16,086 nt of DNA. Origin: Acetobacteraceae bacterium (GTDB taxonomy: Bacteria > Pseudomonadota > Alphaproteobacteria > Acetobacterales > Acetobacteraceae). The stretch covers positions 1 to 16,086 of the forward strand of contig DAHUXX010000059.1 in assembly GCA_027306955.1 (NCBI GenBank). Direction: 5' to 3'. The notes beneath the pieces are model-generated. The model worked only from the letters and a program-made list of their open reading frames with translations. It ran no database searches and was not told where the DNA came from. The position numbers and the translations under genes were made by a program. Numbering within the stretch: the first letter of the stretch is position 1; each line of letters begins with the position of its first letter. Positions 5,525 through 12,845 of this stretch are shown here, piece by piece.

Positions 5525-8500
5525 ATGCCTACGCGCTACCGGATCGGCTTCGACATCGGCGGCACCTTCACCGATTTCATCCTGCTCGACCCTGAAACCG
5601 AATCCGTCCGCCTGCACAAGACGCTCACCACGCCAGACGACCCGTCGCGCGGCGCGCTGGCGGGCCTCGACGAACTCGTCACCGCCGCCGGCATCACGCT
5701 TGCCGAGGTCACCGACATCGTCCACGGCACCACGCTCGTCACCAACGCGCTGATCGAGCGCAGGGGCGCGAAGCTCGGCCTCATCACCACCGCGGGCTTC
5801 CGCGACATCCTCGAGATGGGCACGGAACAGCGCTACGACATCTACGACCTGTTCCTGCAGTTCCCGTCCCCGCTCGTTCCGCGCCGCCACCGGCTGGAAA
5901 TCCCCGAGCGCATGGACCGCGACGGCAACATCGTCACCCCGCTCGACGAGGCGGCGGTGGAGGCCGCGGCGAAGCGCCTGGCCGCCCAGGGCATCGAGGC
6001 CATCGCCATCGGCTTCCTGCATTCCTACCGCAACCCCGCGCACGAGCGCCGTGCCGCCGAGATCGTGCGCGCCGCCTGCCCGGAAATCGCTGTCTCCATC
6101 TCCTCGGACGTCGTTTCGGAGATGTGGGAATACCAGCGCCTCTGCACCACCTGTGCCAACGCCTTCGTCCAGCCGCTGATGGACCGCTACCTGCGCCGGG
6201 TGGAGCGGGAGTTGCGCCTGCGCGGCTTTGCCGGCGCGTTGCGCCTCATGCACTCCGCGGGCGGCCTGCTCTCGCCGGAGACGGCGCGGCTGTTGCCGAT
6301 CCGCCTGCTGGAATCCGGCCCCGCCGGTGGCGGCCTGGCCACCGCCTTCTTCGGCGCGCTGGCCGGCCACCGCGACGTCATCAGCTTCGACATGGGCGGC
6401 ACCACCGCCAAGGCCTGCCTGATCGAGAACGGTGAGGCCGATGTCGCGCCGATGATGGAGGCCGCGCGCGTCCACCGCTTCAAGAAGGGCTCCGGCCTGC
6501 CGATCAAGGCACCCGTGATCGACATGATCGAGATCGGCGCCGGCGGCGGCTCCGTCGCCGCGATCGACGGCGTCGGCCTCCTGCGTGTTGGCCCGCATTC
6601 CGCCGGTGCGGCCCCTGGCCCCGCGTGCTACGGACAGGGCGGCACCGACCCCACGGTGACGGACGCCAACCTTCTGCTCGGCTATTACGACCCCGGCTTT
6701 TTCCTCGGCGGGCGCATGGCGCTCGATGTCGCGGCGGCGGAGGCGGCGCTGACCCGCGTCGGTGCCAGTCTCGGCCTCGATGCACTGGAAACCGCTGCCG
6801 GCATTCACCGCCTGGTCTCGGAGAACATGGCCGCCGCCGCGCGCATCCACATCGTGGAGAAGGGCAGGGACCCGCGCCGCTACGCCATGGTCGGCTTCGG
6901 CGGCGCCGGTCCTGCCCACGCCGCCGCCGTCGCCCGCATCCTCGGCGTGCGCGAGGTGCTGATCCCGCCCGCCTCCGGTGCCGCCTCCGCGCTGGGGTTC
7001 CTCGCGGCGCCGCTTTCCTTCGAGCAGGCGAGAAGCTTTTCCGCTCGCCTCGACGACGCGGCTGGCCTCGCCGGTGCCGAGGCCATGCTCGCGGAGCTGA
7101 CCCGCGAGGTCTCGGCCCTTCTCGCCGCCGCCGGTACCGTTGCCGCGGACATTGTGGTGGAGCGCAGCGCCGACATGCGTCTCGCCGGCCAGCTCCACGA
7201 GATCAACGTGGCACTTCCGCCCGGCACGCTGGACGAGATGGCCGTGTCCACGCTGCGCGCCGCCTTCGCCACCGCCTATGCCGCGCGCTACACGGAGGTC
7301 TATGACGGTGTGCCGGTGGAAATCGTGGGCCTGCGCATCCGTGCCCGCGGACGCATCCCCGCGCTCTCCGCTCGCGAGGAATCCGCCGCGGCCGCCGGAG
7401 CGGCGTTGAAGGGCTCGCGTCGTGCCTGGTTCGAGGGCGGCTTCGTCGAAACCCCCGTCTACGACCGTTACGCGCTTGCCGAGGGCGCCATCATTGCCGG
7501 CCCGGCCATCGTCGAGGAACGCGAGTCGACCACCATCGTCCCGCCTGGCGACACGCTCGCTGTGGCGGCCGGCGGCATGCTTCGCATCACCGTCGGCGTC
7601 GCGGCACCCGCGGCGCAGAAGATCACCGCCGCGACCCCGATCGCCGAGGCCGCCGCGATCCTGGAATCCGATCCCGTCTCGCTCGAGATCATGTGGGCGC
7701 GGCTGGAGACGGTGGTCGAGGAGATGTGGCAGACCATCTGCCGCACCGCCTTCTCGCTGATCATTTCGGAGGCGCAGGATTTCGCCTGCGACCTGCTCGA
7801 CGACGGCGGCGAAAGCCTGGTGCACTCGCCGCGCGCCATGCCGGTCTTCAACCTCACGCTGCCGCGGGCGGTGAAGGCGCTGCTTGAAAAGTTCCCGCCG
7901 CACACGCTGGTCCCCGGCGATATCCTCGTCACCAACGACCCCTGGCTGTGCGCCGGCCACCTCTTCGACATCGCCGTGGTGACGCCGATCTTCCGTGCCG
8001 GGCGCCTCGTCGCCTTCGCCGGGACCGTGGGCCATGTCGGCGACATCGGCGGCACCAAGGATTCGCTGCGCGCGCGCGAGATCTACGACGAGGGCTTCCA
8101 GATCCCGCCGATGAAGCTCGCCCGCGCCGGCGTCATCAACGAGGATCTCGTCACCCTCATCCGCGAGAACGTGCGCAAGCCGGAGGAAGTCCTCGGCGAC
8201 ATATTTTCCTTTATCGCCGCTAATCGTCTGGGGGCGGAACGTCTCGCTTCCGTGATGGACGACTACGGGCTTGCCGATCTGCGCGCGCTCGCCCACGTGC
8301 TGCAGGGCCGCTCGGAAGCGGCGATGCGCGCGGCGATCGCGGCTTTGCCGGACGGCACCTGGCATTCCGAGGTCTGGAACAACCCACTCGGCGAACGCCT
8401 GCGCTACCCGCTCGCCGTCACTGTCGAGGGTGACCGCATTGTCCTCGACTTCGCCGGCGCGCCGCTGCAGCAGCCGCAGGGCGGGCTCAACTGCACCCTC

Positions 8501-9322
8501 TCCTACAGCGAGGCGCATGCCACCTACCCGCTGAAATGCCTGCTGACGCCGCAGGTGCGCGGCAATGTCGGCTGCTACCGGCCGTTCGAGGCGCGAATCC
8601 CCGCAGGTTCGGTGCTCAACTGCAACAAGCCCGCGAGCGTCAACCTGCGTACCCGCACCGGGTGGTATATCGCCCCCAACATCTTCCGCGCGCTCGCCGA
8701 GGCGGCACCCGCGCGCGTGCAGGCGCAGACCGGCCTGCCGCACGCGATCAACATTTATGGTCGCGACGGCACCGGCCGGCTCTATGCCGACCATTATTTC
8801 ATGGGCGGCGGCCAGGGCGCGGGGCGGGACTGGGACGGCAAGTCCGCGCTGCTCTACCCGACCTCGGCGGCCAACACCTCGATCGAGCTGCTGGAATCAC
8901 GCGCCCCGGTGTTGGTGCTGGAGAAATCCCTGGTGCCGGATTCCGGCGGACCCGGCCGGCGCCGCGGCGGGCTCGGCGTGCGCACGCGCCTGCGCAAACT
9001 CACGAACGATGGTCTGCCGACGCTGGTCTCGGTTTATCCGGAGGGTGTGGGGGTGGTGGCGCCCGGCCTCGCCGGCGGCGGCGCGGGCGGTCCGGTGCGC
9101 GGGGTGGTGACGGACCCGGAGGGCCGCCTCATACACGATTGCGGCACCGGCGAGCTGGTCACGCTCACCGGTGCCGATCATATCGTGGAAGTCCAGCTTG
9201 CCGGCGGCGCCGGCTTCGGCGATCCCGCCGCCCGCGAGCAGTCGCTCGTGGACGACGATCTCGCCGACGGCTACGTCACGCCATCAGGCGAGGTAGCGTA
9301 TCGGCCTTCCCGCGCCGCGTAG
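5525..9322 (+). CDS. Fused HyuA-HyuB hydantoinase/5-oxoprolinase family protein
   Basis: 1265 residues from the ATG at 5525 (GGGAGAA upstream); the frame is open further 5' into the barrel gene but without support. The HyuA half covers about 6-700: phosphate-1 loop D10-IGGTFTD (ATPase of the actin/Hsp70/sugar-kinase type), second phosphate loop at D289 (DMGGTTAK), E336 (EIGAGGGS), GPACYGQGG and GFGGAGP. The HyuB half begins near D716 (DPVSLEIMW) and includes the TNDPW motif (803-807) and the NKPASVNLRT segment. The family hydrolyses cyclic amides such as 5-oxoproline or N-methylhydantoin with ATP; a few relatives carboxylate acetone or acetophenone. Most bacterial systems have separate A and B subunits. 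The single-chain form and its size resemble eukaryote-type 5-oxoprolinase, but substrate cannot be read from sequence. Cytoplasmic. It lies 85 bases after the barrel gene, so co-transcription is possible, though no functional link is evident. Confidence 0.88.
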   Translation: MPTRYRIGFDIGGTFTDFILLDPETESVRLHKTLTTPDDPSRGALAGLDELVTAAGITLAEVTDIVHGTTLVTNALIERRGAKLGLITTAGFRDILEMGTEQRYDIYDLFLQFPSPLVPRRHRLEIPERMDRDGNIVTPLDEAAVEAAAKRLAAQGIEAIAIGFLHSYRNPAHERRAAEIVRAACPEIAVSISSDVVSEMWEYQRLCTTCANAFVQPLMDRYLRRVERELRLRGFAGALRLMHSAGGLLSPETARLLPIRLLESGPAGGGLATAFFGALAGHRDVISFDMGGTTAKACLIENGEADVAPMMEAARVHRFKKGSGLPIKAPVIDMIEIGAGGGSVAAIDGVGLLRVGPHSAGAAPGPACYGQGGTDPTVTDANLLLGYYDPGFFLGGRMALDVAAAEAALTRVGASLGLDALETAAGIHRLVSENMAAAARIHIVEKGRDPRRYAMVGFGGAGPAHAAAVARILGVREVLIPPASGAASALGFLAAPLSFEQARSFSARLDDAAGLAGAEAMLAELTREVSALLAAAGTVAADIVVERSADMRLAGQLHEINVALPPGTLDEMAVSTLRAAFATAYAARYTEVYDGVPVEIVGLRIRARGRIPALSAREESAAAAGAALKGSRRAWFEGGFVETPVYDRYALAEGAIIAGPAIVEERESTTIVPPGDTLAVAAGGMLRITVGVAAPAAQKITAATPIAEAAAILESDPVSLEIMWARLETVVEEMWQTICRTAFSLIISEAQDFACDLLDDGGESLVHSPRAMPVFNLTLPRAVKALLEKFPPHTLVPGDILVTNDPWLCAGHLFDIAVVTPIFRAGRLVAFAGTVGHVGDIGGTKDSLRAREIYDEGFQIPPMKLARAGVINEDLVTLIRENVRKPEEVLGDIFSFIAANRLGAERLASVMDDYGLADLRALAHVLQGRSEAAMRAAIAALPDGTWHSEVWNNPLGERLRYPLAVTVEGDRIVLDFAGAPLQQPQGGLNCTLSYSEAHATYPLKCLLTPQVRGNVGCYRPFEARIPAGSVLNCNKPASVNLRTRTGWYIAPNIFRALAEAAPARVQAQTGLPHAINIYGRDGTGRLYADHYFMGGGQGAGRDWDGKSALLYPTSAANTSIELLESRAPVLVLEKSLVPDSGGPGRRRGGLGVRTRLRKLTNDGLPTLVSVYPEGVGVVAPGLAGGGAGGPVRGVVTDPEGRLIHDCGTGELVTLTGADHIVEVQLAGGAGFGDPAAREQSLVDDDLADGYVTPSGEVAYRPSRAA

Positions 9323-10076
9323 CAAACTGCACCAGGCCGAGAAGCCCGAGGCCGGCCCCGAACAGCGCAAGCGACCCAGGCTCCGGCAGATCAGGCTGCG
9401 GGTTATGGCTGCCCGGCCTGTAGGTGAGGCCGGTGAACTCGAACGCGTACTGGCTGCTGGTGAAGACCACGGAGTTGAACGCCGTCATCGAAAAGATGTC
9501 GACGCCATAGGTACCGTTCGCGCCTTGGCTGCCGTTCGCCGTCGACGTGATGTCTCCGCCGGTGATCTGCCCGACCAGCGTGCTGCCCGAATACAGTGAA
9601 ATCGTGTTGTACAAGTCCACCGAACCCCAGATCAGCCCGAGGGACTGCTGAAAATCGCTCGCAGCCGTACCGAAGCTCATGTTCACCGCAGCGCCCGGAT
9701 GACTGCCGACCTCGGCGCCCGACGTCAGGTATTGGCTCGGATCCGGTGCTCCCGAGGGATTTACCACGGGGACGCCCAGAGCCGTCTCCTCTGTCGGGGA
9801 GAGCCAGGGGGCCGCGTATTGGTTCACGACGCTACCTGTCACGGCTTGCGCGTCAGGGGTGAACGAAAAGCTTATCCCATTCACAGTGCCGCCGGTATTG
9901 CCACTCGGAAGCGCCGTCACATCGATCGGCGTCCCAAACGGCAAGCCACCGGCCGTGCCGCCGACGAGGATGGTATTGCCGTTATAGCTAAGGGTGGTCG
10001 CCAGGGCCGGGGCTACTGATATGAAGGCGAGGACGCTCGTGAGCCCGACAAGCCGCAGGGGAAGCTTTGAAAACAT
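9276..10076 (-). CDS. PEP-CTERM exported protein, exosortase substrate
   Basis: 266 residues. The start at 10076 has AGGGA 6 bases upstream. Residues 1-26 are a signal peptide ending APALA before TTLSY. The body (27-225) is Gly/Ser/Thr/Asn-rich and beta-like, with 'GLIWGSVDLYNTISLYSGS' type text seen in many exosortase-dependent surface proteins. The C-terminus has PEP at 231-233, a hydrophobic helix (about 236-251) and an Arg pair (FATRRGK), the tripartite PEP-CTERM sorting signal. Exosortase would cleave near PEP; no exosortase gene is in the window. Unusually, about ten more residues follow the arginines, and these are encoded inside the 47-base overlap with the 3' end of hyuAB on the other strand. 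No cysteines are seen. The role is probably extracellular matrix or surface; the ligand is unknown. Confidence 0.88.
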   Translation of the reverse strand: MFSKLPLRLVGLTSVLAFISVAPALATTLSYNGNTILVGGTAGGLPFGTPIDVTALPSGNTGGTVNGISFSFTPDAQAVTGSVVNQYAAPWLSPTEETALGVPVVNPSGAPDPSQYLTSGAEVGSHPGAAVNMSFGTAASDFQQSLGLIWGSVDLYNTISLYSGSTLVGQITGGDITSTANGSQGANGTYGVDIFSMTAFNSVVFTSSQYAFEFTGLTYRPGSHNPQPDLPEPGSLALFGAGLGLLGLVQFATRRGKADTLPRLMA

Positions 10077-10106
10077 GGCGAATCCCTAACACGACGTGAA
10101 CGTGGC

Positions 10107-10135
10107 CTTATGACTCTTTTTGCGGCGCGTGTCTA
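10107..10135 (-). promoter_or_regulatory. Strong candidate promoter for the PEP-CTERM gene
   Basis: On the minus strand TAGACA (10135-10130, five of six to TTGACA) and CATAAG (10112-10107, four of six to TATAAT) are separated by exactly 17 bases. The predicted start near 10100 gives a leader of about 24 bases that contains the AGGGA ribosome site. Element quality and spacing make this the best sigma-70-like promoter in the window. Confidence 0.55.
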
Positions 10136-10153
10136 GTAATCGAGCCGCAAAAA
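10117..10153. repeat. Perfect 10-base inverted repeat overlapping the PEP-CTERM promoter
   Basis: TTTTTGCGGC (10117-10126) and GCCGCAAAAA (10144-10153) are perfect reverse complements separated by 17 bases. One arm lies in the promoter spacer and the other just upstream of the -35. The T-run is on the outside 5' of the stem and the A-run 3', the wrong order for an intrinsic terminator on either strand. That makes an operator with two half-sites about 27 bases apart, or a cruciform, more likely. Confidence 0.55.
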
Positions 10154-10708
10154 TCCTTCCTCGGGCGTTCCGCGCCGTGGGCGGCAGCGGGGTCATGGCT
10201 GACAACGCGAGCCCGGCGCCTTTCGGTGAGAGCGGGCCGGATTGCGGCGCCGGCGCGGCCCGTTCTGCTCGGGCAGCACCGTCTCCCGGGTCCCGGGCCG
10301 GCGAACTCGAACGCAATGGCGGCGCTGCTGAAAATTCGTCGGCGGGGCGACGTCGGCGAGATCAGTCGGGCACAGGCGCTGCCACCCAGCCGCCGGAGGT
10401 CGGGTCGTCAGCGAAGCAGCGCGTCTCTCTCAGCCTTCCGAATCGGGCGGTTGCCGCGTCCGAAAACGCCTCCTGTCCCCAGAAGGTGGTTGCCAGTCCT
10501 TGCTCCACCCCCCGAACCCGCGCCGGCGTTGCCGGCGAAGCCGAACGCCGCGCGCTATCTAAATTGCCGATGGCCGTATCAAATTAGCGCGGTTTCTCTC
10601 TCCAAAACCCCTATATTTTGGGCACCCCGACGTTGCCCTGCCGCAACCCGTCGTTGCGCCCGTGGCCACCTCCCCTCGCGTGACCCAATCCGGGATCAGC
10701 CGCCGCCC
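10154..10708. other. Gene-free intergenic region
   Basis: About 550 bases between two minus-strand genes. Open frames on both strands (10120-10587 plus; up to 10316 minus) have no family resemblance, no convincing ribosome site and Arg/Ser/Ala composition typical of GC-driven chance frames. Structure seen: a perfect hairpin CGCCGGC-GTT-GCCGGCG (10521-10537), and an AT-richer island (about 10555-10622) that ends with CCAAAA (10602-10607) and TTTTGG (10616-10621) around CCCCTATA. These could end tlpA transcription or belong to an unannotated small RNA. No evidence decides between them. Confidence 0.5.
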
Positions 10709-11281
10709 TTACGCCAGAAGCGCCAGCACCTTCGGCCGCAGCGCCATCCATTCCGCTCCCCCTTCGACCATGCCGCGCACGTCTCCGTCCGCACCGATCA
10801 GGAAGGTCGTTGGCAACCCCGGGATGCCCATTGCCGCGCCCGCCTTGCCATCCGGGTCGAGCCAGACCGGCAGCGCCGTGATCTTGTGCTCGGCATAGAA
10901 TTTCCGCACCACCTTCGCCCCGCCGGCGTCGGCGGAAACCGGCACCACGGCAAGCCCGGGGGTCGCCTTTGCCAGCGCCTGCAGCGACGGCATCTCGCGC
11001 ACGCAGGGAATGCACCAGGTGGCCCAGAAGTTCAGCACCAGCTTGTGCCCGTGCCAGGCGGCGAGCCCCGCCGTCTTGCCCTGCGCGTTCATCAACGTCA
11101 GCGCGGGCGGCACCTTGGGCGGCGAAACCGGCTTGATCGAGCCCAGCCCGGCCGGCGTCGCGCCTTGCGTCGCGCCCGGCATCCCGCCCGGCACCGGTTT
11201 GCGCAGCCACCACAGCCCCGCTACGGTTCCCGCAGCCGCGACCCCGCCCGCCAGCAGCGCGCGCCGCACCATCACCTGCAC
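10709..11281 (-). CDS. TlpA/ResA-like membrane-anchored thioredoxin
   Basis: 190 residues if started at GTG 11281, where AAGGAG lies 8 bases upstream. An ATG three codons later (11272) is the alternative with a poor ribosome site. Residues about 8-26 form an N-terminal membrane anchor or uncleaved signal. A Pro/Gly linker follows, then a thioredoxin fold with the redox motif W89-C90-I-P-C93 in 'NFWATWCIPC' and the cis-Pro region GLPTTF (P157). Such proteins are periplasmic thiol reductants, often for cytochrome c or oxidase copper centre maturation. The neighbourhood (argH, lysA) says nothing about its client; the same linkage recurs in alphaproteobacteria as I recall. Its start region abuts that of divergent argH, so promoters for both must lie within the opposite coding sequence. 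Confidence 0.87.
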   Translation of the reverse strand: MQVMVRRALLAGGVAAAGTVAGLWWLRKPVPGGMPGATQGATPAGLGSIKPVSPPKVPPALTLMNAQGKTAGLAAWHGHKLVLNFWATWCIPCVREMPSLQALAKATPGLAVVPVSADAGGAKVVRKFYAEHKITALPVWLDPDGKAGAAMGIPGLPTTFLIGADGDVRGMVEGGAEWMALRPKVLALLA

Positions 11282-11293
11282 GGATCCATCTCC

Positions 11294-12721
11294 TTGAACT
11301 CTAACTCGCCCATCCGCCTGGACGACAAGCTTCCTGGCAACACCGCCGCCAACCGCCAATGGGGCGGTCGCTTCACCGCCGGCCCTTCCGCCATCATGCA
11401 GGAGATAAACGCCTCCATCGGGTTCGACCGCAAGCTCTGGCGCCAGGACATAAACGGTTCGCTCGCGCATGCCGCGATGCTCGCCCATTGCGGCATCATC
11501 ACCGCCGCCGACGAGCACGCCATCCGCGATGGCCTCGCCGCCATCGCCGCCGAGATCGAGGCAGGCGCCTTCCCCTTCGAGAGCGCGCTCGAAGACATCC
11601 ACATGAACATCGAGTCCCGCCTCACCGAGCGCATCGGCGAGGCCGGCAAGCGCCTGCACACCGCACGCAGCCGCAACGACCAGGTGGCGACCGATTTCCG
11701 CCTCTGGGTACGCGACGCGATCGACGGGCTCGACGCTCAGCTCGCCGACACGATGAAGGCGCTCGCCGGGCGCGCGGCCGCCCACGCCGCGGACCCGATG
11801 CCGGGCTTCACCCACCTGCAGGCGGCCCAACCCGTCACGCTCGGCCACCACATGCTCGCCTACGTGGAAATGCTCGCCCGCGACCGCGGCCGCCTCGCGG
11901 ACGCCCGCCGGCGCCTCAACGAATGCCCGCTCGGCGCCGCGGCGCTGGCCGGCACCTCATTCCCGATCGACCGGGAGGCGACCGCGAGCGCGCTGGGCTT
12001 CGACCGCCCCGCCGCCAACTCCATCGACGCCGTCTCGGACCGCGACTTCGCACTGGAGTTTCTGTCCACTGCCGCGATCTCGGCCATGCACCTTTCCCGT
12101 TTCGCCGAGGAGATCGTGATCTGGTGCAGCGCGCCGTGGCGTTTCATCCGCCTCTCGGACGCCTTCACCACCGGCAGTTCCATCATGCCGCAGAAGCGCA
12201 ACCCGGACGCCGCGGAACTGGTGCGCGCATTTACCGGCCGCATCAACGGCGCGCTGGTCGCCCTGCTCACGGTGATGAAGGGCCTGCCGCTCGCCTACGC
12301 GAAGGACATGCAGGAGGACAAGGAACCGGTGTTCGACGCGGCGGAGGCCTGGGCGCTGGCGCTCGCCGCCATCGCCGGCCAGGTGCGCGACATGCAGCCG
12401 GACACCGCGCGCATGAAGGAGCTCGCCGGCAGCGGCTTCGCGACCGCGACGGATCTCGCGGACTGGCTGGTGCGCGCGCTCGCCCTGCCGTTCCGCGAGG
12501 CGCACCACATCACCGGCCGCCTGGTCGCTGCGGCGGAGGTTGCGGGCTGCACGCTCGCCGAACTGCCGCTCGCCACCATGCAGTCGGTCGAGCCGCGCAT
12601 CACGAGCGACGTGTTCTCCGTCCTCTCCGTCGAGGCCTCGGTTGCCTCGCGCCGCAGCTACGGCGGCACCGCGCCGGAGCGCGTGGCGGAGCAGGCGGCG
12701 CGCTTGCTCGCTCAGCTATGA
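11294..12721 (+). CDS. argH: Argininosuccinate lyase
   Basis: 475 residues with a TTG start at 11294. No ATG exists before the conserved 'QWGGRF' block (residues 22-27), so a non-ATG start is required; the open frame upstream to 10226 is chance. The fumarase/aspartase superfamily signature GSSIMPQKRNP is at 294-304 and contains the catalytic serine loop. The GFTHLQAAQP block with the active-site H174 and 'TARSRNDQ' are intact. The enzyme cleaves argininosuccinate to arginine and fumarate, the last step of arginine synthesis, as a cytoplasmic tetramer. The start codon lies within the antisense complement of the tlpA ribosome site. The 3' end overlaps the small lipoprotein gene by ATGA. The N-terminus is about 20 residues longer than many ArgH, which leaves some doubt about the exact start. 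Only a weak GGA precedes TTG. Confidence 0.95.
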   Translation: MNSNSPIRLDDKLPGNTAANRQWGGRFTAGPSAIMQEINASIGFDRKLWRQDINGSLAHAAMLAHCGIITAADEHAIRDGLAAIAAEIEAGAFPFESALEDIHMNIESRLTERIGEAGKRLHTARSRNDQVATDFRLWVRDAIDGLDAQLADTMKALAGRAAAHAADPMPGFTHLQAAQPVTLGHHMLAYVEMLARDRGRLADARRRLNECPLGAAALAGTSFPIDREATASALGFDRPAANSIDAVSDRDFALEFLSTAAISAMHLSRFAEEIVIWCSAPWRFIRLSDAFTTGSSIMPQKRNPDAAELVRAFTGRINGALVALLTVMKGLPLAYAKDMQEDKEPVFDAAEAWALALAAIAGQVRDMQPDTARMKELAGSGFATATDLADWLVRALALPFREAHHITGRLVAAAEVAGCTLAELPLATMQSVEPRITSDVFSVLSVEASVASRRSYGGTAPERVAEQAARLLAQL

Positions 12722-12843
12722 CGCGCGCGCTGCTCGTGCTGCTCGCCGTGCTGGCGCTCGCCGCCTGCGGCCGCAAGGCGGCGCCGGTGCCGCCGGGCCC
12801 GCCGAGCGCCATCACCTACCCGCGCGTCTATCCGTCCCGCTGA
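12718..12843 (+). CDS. lptM: Small LptM-like lipoprotein (41 aa)
   Basis: Too short for routine gene finding but convincing: it begins at the ATGA overlap with argH and ends 2 bases before lysA. It has an N-terminal MTRALLVLL hydrophobic segment and the lipobox LAAC with C17 as the lipidated residue. The CGRKAAPVPPGPP sequence that follows corresponds to the CG-x-K-G/A-P pattern of the LptM (formerly YifL) family. In E. coli LptM helps oxidative maturation of the LptD/E lipopolysaccharide translocon. Whether this short alphaproteobacterial version does the same is inference. The C-terminus has a YPRVYP motif. Position between argH and lysA is itself a known recurring location for this lipoprotein type. 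Translation is likely coupled to both neighbours. Confidence 0.82.
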   Translation: MTRALLVLLAVLALAACGRKAAPVPPGPPSAITYPRVYPSR

Positions 12844-12845
12844 CC

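Noticed and set aside
3904..5526. Minus-strand open frame of 540 residues opposite the beta-barrel gene
   Set aside because: Shadow frame; the plus strand has a signal peptide, strand pattern and terminal Phe.
5417..8794. Very long minus-strand open frame (1125 residues) opposite hyuAB
   Set aside because: Antisense frame of a high-GC gene; Arg/Gly/Asp/Val-rich text with no domain, while the plus strand shows clear conserved motifs throughout.
10117..10153. Inverted repeat as a rho-independent terminator
   Set aside because: The T-run precedes the stem and the A-run follows it on either strand, the reverse of a terminator, and it lies upstream of the gene.
10120..10587. 155-residue plus-strand open frame in the intergenic gap
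   Set aside because: No family resemblance, no good ribosome site, and it starts inside the inverted repeat and promoter region of the PEP-CTERM gene.
10226..11293. Long in-frame 5' extension of argH
   Set aside because: Would overlap most of the tlpA gene on the other strand, is His/Arg/Pro-rich and unlike any ArgH N-terminus.
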